From Ceratopteris richardii (taxonomy: Eukaryota > Streptophyta > Polypodiopsida > Polypodiales > Pteridaceae), in NCBI GenBank assembly GCA_020310875.1, contig CM035439.1:136170753-136234752 (forward strand): a DNA stretch of 64,000 nucleotides, in the 5' to 3' direction. The notes under the pieces were generated by a model. It saw nothing but the letters and a program-made list of their open reading frames with translations, made no database searches and had not been told where the DNA came from. Position numbers and translations under genes: made by a program. Positions 55,359 to 64,000 of the stretch are shown one piece after another. The stretch's first letter is position 1. Each line of letters opens with the position of its first letter.

Positions 55359-57490
55359 AGCATGTCATTTAATTTGAGCTATGAAGCTCAACACTTCTTT
55401 CACATTACTTGGAGACTTTGCTATCAGAATAGCCTCCACCTTATTTATATCAATTGTTGTCCCTTCACCAGATATCATGTGGCCCAATAAAATGCCACTC
55501 TTGATTGCAATCACACTTATGATGATTCAACGCCAATCTATATTGCCTACGTCTTTCAAAACGTAACTTCAAATGCAACAAATGTAGGTCCTTCTTACAA
55601 AAAATAGAGAAATATTCAACAAAAACTCTCATAGAGTTTGGTAAATAAGGCTCAAGCACCTTATGTGCCACCTAATTCAAGGATGGATGTCCATTCTTCA
55701 GCCCGAAACTCATAATTGTGAAAACATATGCACCAAACTCACTGATAAAGGAAGTTTTGTGTTGATCCTGCTCAACAACACCGATGTGATTGTACCCAAA
55801 AAACCATCAAGAAAATTATACATTTCATGACCATCTACTGCATCAAGTACTACATCACAAGTTGGCATAGGAAAGGATATGTTATCGTTGTTGCATTAAG
55901 TTTCTTGTAGCTCACAATTTATCTATTTCTTCCTTAACCTGTTTCATGAAGTTTGGATTCATTCGGAATTTTGCTGCACAACTAGAACTACATATGGTGT
56001 TAAATTAATCTGACGTTGATGTAGTGAAAGATCTATACCCTTCACCTAAGAATATTCCAAGGCAATGCACAAATATATTCTTTAAATAACAACAAGATGC
56101 TCCAAAAAATGTCCTAGCACTTGCACCTGACTTTTACTATCTTTAGATTAGTTTTTGTACCCAAATTGACTTCCTTAAAATCATCCTCTTTGACATCATT
56201 AGACATGCCATACTTCTTGTCACAAATCTTTTCTGCCATATCCTTAACATCCCTTTCCTCGTGGTCCATCCTTTCCTTAGATGAGATTTCCTTTTCAAAC
56301 ATCTGCCTTAAAATTCTTCGCCCTCAATTTCCTTTCTCGATGGGAGCTCGAGAGTTTCCTCTATCAGTACTTTCTCATTCTGGACTATACTCTCAACATA
56401 TACCTCAAACATTGGAACCACTGTTGGATTAGCTTTTAAAAACTATTCTTCTTCATCATCCTCAACTTCTTGAGCCTAAAATTATAAATTTGGCAAGCAA
56501 AAGATTTACTTTTAGTGAAATGTTTCTTCTCCCATGCATTGGTATAGTTACCTTCCTGCTTGACTTTAGTCAAAACTACCACATTCGAACCCCAATCATG
56601 CTTAACTTTTTCCATCTTAAACTAGGGTCTACCTAGCAACATTTCATAAGGAGATGCTGAGTTTGAAATCCGAATCACCACAAAATTAACCACAAAATGC
56701 ATTCCTGCAACTTCTATTTCTTACTTTTTCAAAATCCCTAAGGATTGTACCCTTATTTGATCGAGCATTTTAACTTGAAATGGAGCTGGAGCTAACTCTC
56801 CTACACTCATCTCTTTGTGAATCTTCTCTGATAAGATATCTACACCTGATCCACCATCAAATAACACTTCCTCAAATGTTTTGTTCTAATATTGGGACTT
56901 AATAACAGATATTGCAAAATCTATAAATCTAGGATCAATATTGTTAACTCTAGATGACACAATATGATTATTCCCTGGTTGTGGTTGATGCCCATGAAGG
57001 TTCTTCAAGAGACCTTTCCTTAAATGTTGGAAAGAAAGCTAATACCTGATCTAATGATAATTGTAAAGCCAATCGTTCTCTTTATCATTGATGATCCCTT
57101 TTTTATCCTCTCCTTGTTGGTGAATCAACTACTCCTCAAACTTCGACTTAGTTACTCCTTGGTCCTGATTCTTCTAAATTCTTCTCTACAACTAATGTAA
57201 GATCCCTTTTTTCTCCTTCCAATCTATTGGTCCTTTCTATTTGGGTCTTATGACTACCAAGACTTCAACCACCTCTCTCATCAAACATTGATAATAATCA
57301 CAAACCCATTCTCCCCTTTGTTCTTTATTTGACCTCCCATGTAATGCTTTAATCCTATCGGCATGTTCCTTCTCATATGATAATTCGATCATAATCACAT
57401 TGGCTTGAGCTTCCAGCTGATTTTGTTACTATGGTTGTGCTTGTTGGTTCCTTTTTTTATATCTTATTATTAATCGAACACCTCTTTCTT
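55359..57490 (-). pseudogene. Gag end, protease and reverse transcriptase part of E, paralogous to 8876-11000
   Basis: Homology to E' is continuous. Recognisable are LHLLHLKLRFERRRQYRLAL (reverse transcriptase), the Lys/Glu linker with ICDKKYGM, and the protease region. Both copies have many breaks. Confidence 0.7.
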
Positions 57491-57559
57491 CCCTATGTTT
57501 TACCCATAAAGGAAAATTCATCCTAATCCAATGATCTAGAGTAGAGCAATACACACATG

Positions 57560-57690
57560 CAACACAACATCCATGTCAACGAGCACACCCTTGCTAAAAT
57601 AGTTCTTTGGAATCACATCGATTGATCCATGCACCAAGGTTTTGTTGAGGATGACAGACGTGAGAGGGAGGGGGAGTTAGTAGTAGCAAT
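57560..57690 (+). mobile_element. Remnant of an A/C/D-family 3' end with purine tract
   Basis: It matches 11040-11190 (WN(H/Y)IDPSMHQG on the plus strand) and adds GACAGACGTGAGAGGGAGGGGGAG, which equals the run into the polypurine tract of A and C. No LTR follows; copia G begins within about 25 bases. Confidence 0.5.
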
Positions 57691-57713
57691 CTGCATCGGC
57701 AAAGAGGAGTCAT

Positions 57714-58740
57714 TATTGGAGTTCCAGCTCTACAGAAGCACATGAACAATACAAGGAAGAAGAAGAAGCTTGGAGCACAACACACAATACTAAATGTATT
57801 ACCACTAGAAGTTACAAAGATAAGTGACTAGTAAGGGTTATAGGTGTATATACAAGCTGGGGGAAAAAACCTCCTAAAGAGGGAAAGAAGTGCCTTGATG
57901 GTCCTAGTGTGTTCACACACATCACTACCTCAATACATCAACAAATCTCCCCTAGGAGTGATGCGGTGAACAAGGAGCTAGCACTCATGTATAAGGAAGT
58001 TCCAAGCTATGTGGAATCAATCCACAAAAGGAAGTAAGCCCAAAGCTTTCTTGAAAGTTTCAAACTTCTCCCTAGGCAGAGCCTTTATGAAAAGGCCTGC
58101 AATGTTCTCTTGTGTGGGGACATATGCCAAACTGATCTCTCGAGTAGAGAACCTCTCCTTGACATAATGATAGTGCACCTCATTGTGCTTAGTGCGAGCA
58201 TGGAACATAGGGTTCCTCAAAACTACAAATGCGCTCTGACTGTCAGTGAAGATGGTGGTGGCAGAAGACTGACCAACACCCAAATCATCCATAAGACATC
58301 TGAGCCACATAGACTCAACAGTCATTGTGAAAGATTCCCTATACTTAGCCTCACAACTAGAAGTGGCCGCAGTAGGCTACTTCTTGCTCAGCCAAGATAT
58401 GCATGAGCTACCAAGCATGAAGCTAAAAGCCACTCGTGAACACACGAGATTCATAACAACTAGCCCAGTCCGAGTCAAAAAAAGCATGTAAATCTGGTGG
58501 TAGTGATCCCTCCTTGGGATAAAACAATCCAAGTAGTTGGGTACCACTCAAGTAGCAAAAGATGTGCTTAACTGCCTACCAATGTTTTACACCTCAGCAA
58601 TGCATAAACTTGCTCATCTGTGAGATAGCAAACTAAATATCTTGCCCAGTGATGCATAAGTAAATCAAGCATGCTCCTAGAGGACAGCATAGGTTTGCAG
58701 TCTTCAGCGCGATAGTCATCCTTGTCTACAACAATGGAGA
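57714..58740 (-). mobile_element. Fragment G: 3' end of a Ty1/copia element
   Basis: The 3' LTR (57714-57943, 230 bp) is related to the LTR of I at 59427-59656 and has the same length. The complement of AGGGGAGAT next to it is the polypurine tract. RNase H follows leftwards-coded at about 58700-58017: CEAKYRE-like, DSQSAFVVLRNP, FHARTKHNEVHYHYVKE, YVPTQENIAGLFIKAL. The 5' part is missing. Several breaks. Confidence 0.85.
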
Positions 58741-58761
58741 TGTAGTCATGTCAACGAAAAT

Positions 58762-58970
58762 GTGAAAGTGACAATTATGCTAGTGCATAGCATCGTGTCA
58801 ACAAAATTCAAGCTCAAGATGGGCAAGAAACAACCATTCAAATCATCGTCAAGAGTGAGAAAGAAAAAAGAGATGATTTATGAGATGGAGCCACAATATT
58901 CATTGTTCGAAAGAGATAAAGAGCACAAAGAGATGATGAATGATTTTCAACCCACCAAGAATCAAAGGCA
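58762..58970 (+). repeat. Dispersed repeat X, copy 2
   Basis: Homologous to 11410-11620. The open frame here starts MKVTIMLVHSIVSTKFKLKM and is rich in Lys, Glu and Met. Unknown. Confidence 0.6.
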
Positions 58971-58989
58971 AAGTCACACACACTATTGC

Positions 58990-59426
58990 AGCGAGCACAA
59001 GGGTAAAACTCTATTCCTGTGAAAATAGTATGTACATCATTTTGACACTTGTTTGTGCGCATAACCCTCCCCTGATGACATTCCCCCATACCTATATAAC
59101 ACTTTGGGGCATTTGATTCTCAGTGAAGAGGACATAGGGGAAGGAAGAGTGAAGACAAAAATTGAGGAGAAGGCAAGATCTAACGTAGCATGAGGAATCC
59201 TTTGTTCCAATCCAAGATGTGCCCTCAAGGAATGAGTTAGTTATGTAGGTTGTTACTTTTGCATTTTGTAAAAAGCGGCAGCAGAGGGGAGTCGCTATAG
59301 AAAGACCCATCTCCCTTGTTTTGTGGAGATATTTTGAAAGGACATTTTGAAGTTCATATTGTTGCTCCTCCTCTTGAAGCTTCTATTGAGATTTCATAGT
59401 GTTGGGGGTGGAAGTAAGGTGCATTG
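58990..59426. other. Gene-free stretch between G and I
   Basis: No coding sequence or element that I can recognise. Confidence 0.4.
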
Positions 59427-59656
59427 TGTTGATATATTTAGGTAGTGATGTGTGTGAACACTCTAGGACCGTCGGGGCATTTTTTTCCCTCTTTAGGAGG
59501 TATTTTTCCCCCGGCTTGTATATATGCCTATTGCCTTAACGGGCTACTTATCTTTGTACATTCTCTAGTAATACATTCAGTCTTGTGTGTTGTGCTCCAA
59601 GCTTCTTCTTCTTCCTTGTGCTGTTCGCGTGCCTCCGTAGACGTCTAACTCCAACA
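59427..59656 (+). repeat. 5' LTR of copia fragment I (230 bp)
   Basis: TG...CA ends; it shares GTAGTGATGTGTGTGAACAC, CTCTTTAGGAGG, GTGTTGTGCTCCAAGCTTC and other words with the G LTR in inverse orientation. Confidence 0.88.
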
Positions 59657-59658
59657 AT

Positions 59659-59670
59659 TGGTATCAGAGT
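59659..59670 (+). promoter_or_regulatory. Primer-binding site of I, initiator tRNA-Met type
   Basis: TGGTATCAGAGT directly after the LTR. Confidence 0.88.
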
Positions 59671-60688
59671 AGTCGCCGCTTCATCTAGGGCGTCGTCGAC
59701 ACTCCTCTGGTTGCAGTCTCAGATTCGCATGAAATTTGGTTTAGCAGAACTCGTCTGGGCAGTTCCATTCAACTTTTTGAGATACATTCAATTTTTTGCA
59801 TCAAGGTATTTTAGTCACCGGCCATGGCTGAAAGCAGTGATGTATTCCGTATGTTGGCTATTGAGGATAAGTTGGATGGTACCAACTACCCATTATGGGC
59901 TTATATGATGCGACATGTATTGGTTGCAAAAGGACTATGGAACATTGTGTAGGGTGTTGAAAGACGTCCTATTACACCTGTGACTACAGGTACTACAAAT
60001 ATAGGTGTTGAAGCTGACGGAGATGGTGTCGAAGATGATATTCTGCAGATTCCTGTTCGTGTTGTTGTTTCTATTGCACCTACTGTAGAGAAAATTCGTT
60101 GGCATGGCAGAGATGCTCAGCTTTGTCTGTCAAATATGCTATTATTCCTCACATTCGCTCTTGCAAAAGAGCAAAGGATGCTTGGGATACACTTACCACA
60201 TTGTACCAGGCTAGGAATGAGGCTCGTGTTGCTTACCTCCGAAAATAGTTGGAGAGTGAGCACATGAATGAAGGTGATTCTATGGAAAGTTTTCTAGCAA
60301 AGATCAAAGACTTGAAGGAACAGTTCATTTCTGCTGATGAGGTTATACCAGATAGCTCACTTGTGCAGACTGTTCTGAATGGTCTTCTTGATTCATATCA
60401 GAGCTTTGCTTCTACTCTTCGATTGATGATGAAAGGCAATCCAAATGCCTTGTCATTTGAGGAGTTAGTCTCTGTTCTATTACAGGAAGATCAGTCCAGG
60501 CAGAATAGGTCCATTATGCGTGTTGCAAATCAAGCTTTCCTGGCTAGTCAGAAGGGCAAAGGAAAATGGAGCTCTTCTACTAGTAAGCAGAAATCTGCAA
60601 ATGCTGCACATTCGAAGAACCAGGATAAAGATGAGAAGAAATCAGAAAAGTAGAAATTGTTTTGCAAGTACTGTAAAGGGAATGATCA

Positions 60689-61249
60689 TATCACATAATC
60701 CTAGTAGGAGATGGTTGAACCACACCCTAAGAGAGAGGATTAGGAAGTAATCCTCAACCATGGCTTTTGGGGCAAGTGGTTAGCCCATCGCACTCCTAAC
60801 CGGGAGGTTGTGAGTTCAATTCCCAACATTGGTATCAGAGCCTAGTTGAGAAATTGGGAGAGACGGAGGTTAGCGCCTCATTCGTGGGCACTTGGAAAAA
60901 GCACTTATCTGTGGTGAGTGTGAAACTGGCCTTGGATGAAGGCGCATGGGCATTTGGGCACCCACGGAGGGTGGGATAGGTCCGAATTTGGTCCATGTGC
61001 TGGAGTTTGAGGTTGGTGGAAGCGCTCATGCATGGAAAGTGGGTCCAAGAGATTCAGAAGGGTCCATAAGTGAGCATTGAGGGCAATGCTCAGTCTAAGG
61101 GGGGAGGAATATCACATAATCCTAGTAGGAGATGGTTGAACCACACCCTAAGAGAGAGGATTAGGAAGTAATCCTCAACCATGGCTTTTGGGGCAAGTGG
61201 TTAGCCCATCGCACTCCTAACCGGGAGGTTGTGAGTTCAATTCCCAACA
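60689..61249 (+). mobile_element. Element J: 561-bp TRIM (terminal-repeat retrotransposon in miniature)
   Basis: Two LTRs of 140 bp (60689-60828, 61110-61249) that I read as identical enclose 281 bp of non-coding DNA. A GATCA duplication is exact at 60684-60688 and 61250-61254. TGGTATCAGAGC (initiator tRNA-Met type) begins at 60830, and AAGGGGGGAGGA precedes the right LTR. These are the hallmarks of a TRIM, a non-autonomous LTR element moved by enzymes of others. The LTR begins TATCACA instead of TG. Its last 57 bases look tRNA-like. Identical LTRs make it recent. Confidence 0.9.
60772..60825 (+). promoter_or_regulatory. tRNA-like A and B boxes inside the TRIM LTR
   Basis: TGGGGCAAGTGG (A-box-like, fits TRGYNNARNNG at 10 of 11) is followed after about 33 bases by AGTTCAATTCC (B-box-like, 9 of 11 to GGTTCGANTCC). 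The spacing is that of tRNA genes and tRNA-derived SINEs. The same pair recurs in the right LTR at about 61193-61246. RNA polymerase III use is inference. Confidence 0.5.
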
Positions 61250-61344
61250 GATCATATCATAAAGAACTGTCCAAAACTGGCTGCAAAAGAGGCTGTCAAA
61301 GGCACGTATGCATTGGCATTTTATGGTTTTATTAAGGCTTAATT

Positions 61345-61712
61345 TGAAGGGTTTATGGAGGGTTGCAATGGAAAGTCATGTACCCCGTGCGAATGGGTGT
61401 GACAAGTTGTATAAATATATCACATGGATTAATAAAAAGAGCGCGTATGTTTCTTGGAGCAGTCTGTGATCTTGTTGGTTATGGCTTTGTTGTCTCTCTC
61501 TACCTTCTTGTTGTTATATACCTATTGGTGTGCGTAAGTCGATAATAAAAAGTGTGTGGTGGTAGTGTTATGAACATGTTAAGTGAAGAGCATTCTTGTC
61601 TTATCCATTTCTTGGAATTTGTGAGCATGACGACGTGATCGAATGAAGCTATGACGTTCTCTCTCTCTCTCTTCTTCCTTGTTGCAGGAATGTGTATGCA
61701 TTCCTGTAAACA
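61345..61712 (+). repeat. Possible 5' LTR of an element K
   Basis: TATAAATATATCACATGG (from 61410) followed by a pyrimidine-rich stretch and CCTGTAAACA, then CTGGCGCCGTC, looks like an LTR end with a primer site (TGGCGCCGTC, 61714). The left edge (TGAAGG at 61345) is a guess and the partner LTR is outside the window. Confidence 0.4.
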
Positions 61713-63194
61713 CTGGCGCCGTCTAGACTTACCCCCGTGGCTCTACCGGCTGGAGCATGTTTGTGTAACCCTTTCATGAGTATCGCTCTTGTGTCGCTTC
61801 TGTGTTAACTGTATGTTTCGTTGCCATGGTTCTGTATGCCAAGGCCTCTTGCGTGACTTCTCGGAGATTGTGCCAACCATTTCGTGCTACCACGAGTCCA
61901 TGACTGATTCCCACACCCTCTGCGCTCGGTGTTCTCATCCCCATTCACGCGGGTGGTTGCGCCTCTGCGTTTCTCATCCTCCGCTCACGCTGCACACTCC
62001 TCCAGGAGCGAGATGCACCGCGATTGCCACCAGGCGTCCATCCCACGCTCTACTACTCATTGCGGTCTTTTTCACGTTTTTGCTGAGACTCGTTGTTCCG
62101 AGTATACGTGTAAACATTCCTGATGCTGGGCTTTGGCCTGGTACGGCGCACCTCACGAATATCGAAGGCACATCCCCAGTGATTCAGAGAATTCTGTCCA
62201 TTCTCGTTGCATGCCTATCTAGAATTAGCGGCTCTGATGGGTTCCGGTGTTTTCTGATTCCGATGCTCTTCCAGTAATATATGATTTCATCCCAGCCGAT
62301 TGGGTGACCCTCGTGCTCTTTGCTTTTCTCCCCCCCTCCGGTGGTTGTGTTTCGGTGCTTGCTGCGTCCGGTGATCACTGCCATTTTGCGCATGGTGAAC
62401 ATGAGCTGCACCGATCTGACAATGATAAAAATTGTGATTTATGCGTTGGAAAATCATCAATCATCAAGCCGTTGAATGAGAATGTCAACTGCAACTTTGA
62501 CAAACCAAGAAAGATGGTTTATGGCCACAAAATCCATGAACAGGCTCGACCTGCAACATCACTCCACAAGTCTCTTGCAGCTTCATTTGGCACATCCTCA
62601 AGGACATTGATCGATATCGATGCCAATCTTGTAGGATAGCCGTCGCCGAAGTTGTGTTGATGCCATAGCAGCGGAAATGACTGAGGCGGACTTCTCCATT
62701 GTGACCGTGCCGACTGCCCCCTGACGAGTGGGGTGCGACTTCCGGTCCGGTGGCATCTGGGTCACCAATACGGTGATAGCGTGCTCCTCCACTGCTTGGG
62801 TCCTGTTGCTCCTCCTCATCTTACAAGAACTCCGATGCTAATACGGTGATCCTCTCGTCCGATGCTACAGCCCGGTGCACCGATTTCGGTGCTCTCGCCT
62901 AGTGATTCCTTCCCTTTGTTCGGTGTTAGCTATGATTACTTTAGTGAATTCGTAATTGTGTGATGACCATAATCGGATGCTGACTGCACTTCGCCCGTGA
63001 TCGCCGTCTTTCAGTCCGATGGGTGCCCGTATCTTCAGTCCGGTGGTTGCGGTGTTGGAGTCCGGTGATAGCCGGATGCTTCCGGTGTGAAGGATTTGCC
63101 TTTCCAGTGCGATAGCCACCGTACGATGCTGAGCGCGCATATATCGGCTGTAGAGGCCCTTCCCTACCATGCTCTCTAGTGATTGTGGTGGCGA
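61713..63194. other. Unassigned region with dispersed TCCGGTG words
   Basis: GC-richer than the rest. A short word TCCGGTG(A/G)T and close variants (TTCGGTG, TCCGATG, CCGGATG) recur irregularly from about 62240 to 63620, about 20 times on one strand, as if an ancient short tandem repeat had dispersed. A frame at about 62390-62636 (CDLCVGKSSIIKP, YGHKIHEQARPATSLHKSL) looks protein-like but is not recognised; it could be another gene fragment. Confidence 0.4.
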
Positions 63195-63480
63195 TGGATC
63201 CGTGTAAAGTCCTCACGGTGCGTAGAGAAGTGATGAAGGAGGGTCTAAAGAAAGCATTCGGGATGTTAGCCCTGCAATGCCATCCAGACTGCCATGTCCA
63301 ATCCACTAAACAACAACAGGACGTTGCTGCCCGTCGTTTTTGTGAAGTCAGCTTATGAGATTCTTAGCTATTCTTCCAGAAGGGCATTTTACAATAGAGA
63401 TGGACGATATCCGGGTTTTGCTAAGTACAGTGATCCGCATTCGTCCCACCATTCTTATAATCAGTGGCATCGTCAGCACT
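63195..63480 (+). pseudogene. DnaJ (J-domain) protein fragment
   Basis: The plus strand reads MKEGLKKAFGMLALQCHPDC around the HPD motif (63281-63289), then, shifted by one base, a VKSAYEILS block followed by SRRAFYNRDGRYPG. This is the helix II - HPD loop - helix III layout of J domains, which stimulate the ATPase of Hsp70. The one-base phase shift between the two halves (near 63340) and the absence of a proper start make it a pseudogene or captured fragment. Sequence to the right (HHSYNQWHRQHYRKNASS) may be its continuation. Confidence 0.7.
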
Positions 63481-64000
63481 ACCGCAAAAATGCTTCATCC
63501 CGCACCCATCTTGGTGTCGACCATTATCCTGCGGTGATAACTTTTGTTCCATCCGATGATAACTGCTGTTCCATCCGGTGATGCCCACACGATTGTTCCG
63601 TGACCTTTGTGCTCCGGTAGCCCTCAGTCGCTGCTGCCAGTGTAAGGCCGATTACAACTGACCGATGTATCATGCTTTTTCTGTTTTTGATTGTTTGTGG
63701 GGTTATTGCTATCATAGTTGTGAAGATTGTTAATCCAAAACAACCAGAACATTTGAGACATTCCCGGGCTTGCTCCTCCTGCGAATGGGAGAGATAGAGG
63801 AATTGAAGAATTATTTATGTACTAGCAAATGAACGAGAGAGCGAAAGTGAACCAATATATAATAAGATCTTTAAATAATATTACTAGTAATAGTAACATA
63901 AAAACATCATAACATAAAAAGAGCACGCAGGAAATGCAGTTTCTGATCCAGTTTTGGCATTTTATATTGTTTCACATATTGATCCCATTGGCATGCCCTA
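63481..64000. other. Unassigned right end
   Basis: No supported gene or element. Two or three more TCCGGTG-type words occur up to 63625. The last 250 bases are AT-rich. Confidence 0.4.

Larger units (their letters stand above)
47686..57490 (-). mobile_element. Element E: decayed minus-strand Ty3/gypsy element, interrupted by F
   Basis: Read leftwards: gag end (about 57490-57100), protease (about 56900-56560), charged linker (about 56430-56110), reverse transcriptase (about 55950-55460), RNase H (about 55320-54640), HHCC module (about 54535-54270), further pol-end sequence to about 54060, unusual coiled-coil coding-like segments (53927-53607 and, beyond F, 49278-48844), then a probable 3' LTR (47686-48187). 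The integrase core is not recognisable and the right LTR is missing. It has many breaks and is old. It interrupts D and is a relative of E' at 8876-11000. Confidence 0.72.
59427..61335 (+). mobile_element. Fragment I: 5' part of a Ty1/copia element, interrupted by TRIM J
   Basis: 5' LTR 59427-59656 (TGTTGATATA...CTCCAACA), a TGGTATCAGAG primer site from 59659, gag from about 59823 (KLDGTNYPLWAYMMRHVL, ESFLAKIKDLKEQFISADE, VQTVLNGLLDSYQSF) to the knuckle CKYCKGNDHI at 60661-60690. There the 561-bp element J is inserted; the other half of the knuckle (KNCPKLAAKEAVKG) follows at about 61258. The element ends at about 61335 and the rest of pol is absent. Several breaks. Confidence 0.85.

Noticed and set aside
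60772-60828. A tRNA gene
   Set aside because: A and B boxes are present, but the acceptor stem is absent and the T stem pairs poorly; the segment is the end of a 140-bp LTR and occurs twice.

Overview
This window is repeat-dominated nuclear DNA of a land plant. The evidence is plant-type Ty3/gypsy and Ty1/copia LTR retrotransposons, pentatricopeptide-repeat (PPR) sequence, an Argonaute fragment and a plant-type RNA polymerase second-subunit fragment. The PPR fragment has the style of the large PPR families of ferns and other seed-free plants, so a fern is my best guess; this is inference. I see no intact host gene. Host-derived sequence occurs only as fragments, most of them inside retrotransposons.

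Layout. 1-8539 is the 3' part of gypsy element A: RNase H end, integrase, a second protease-like domain, a large accessory region and the 3' LTR. 8540-11190 holds a copia scrap (H) and a decayed minus-strand gypsy copy (E'). 11200-12170 is gene-free. From about 12170 an old gypsy element D begins, of the same family as A and C. Element B (14986-43710) sits inside D's gag. B is flanked by 3.37 kb LTRs that carry fragments of three host genes. Inside B's reverse transcriptase gene lies element C (21995-35880), with LTRs identical by eye and a perfect target-site duplication. D resumes at 43711 and is cut at 47685 by E, a minus-strand gypsy relic. E is itself interrupted by F (49672-53599), a small copia-type element with gag and protease only. 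From 57714 come two copia pieces (G, I), a 561-bp TRIM (J) lodged in the gag of I, and a poorly characterised region from 61.3 kb with a possible LTR (K) and a DnaJ J-domain fragment.

The nesting gives a relative history: D, then E and B into D, then F into E, and C into B. B's LTRs differ by about 27 substitutions over 3.37 kb and C's by none that I can see.

The best candidate for something undescribed is the A/C/D gypsy family. A and C show two aspartic-protease-like domains, one before reverse transcriptase (visible in C) and one after integrase. They also show a tandemly doubled HHCC integrase zinc module and a tail of spaced W-V-P-K motifs. C's leader is a satellite-like array built on the palindrome AAATCGCGATTT. 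A second theme is gene capture: B's LTRs carry an RNA polymerase IV/V second-subunit-like fragment and C's 3' untranslated region carries an Argonaute fragment. Both come from the plant small-RNA silencing machinery. All assignments rest on reading the sequence; no database search was run.
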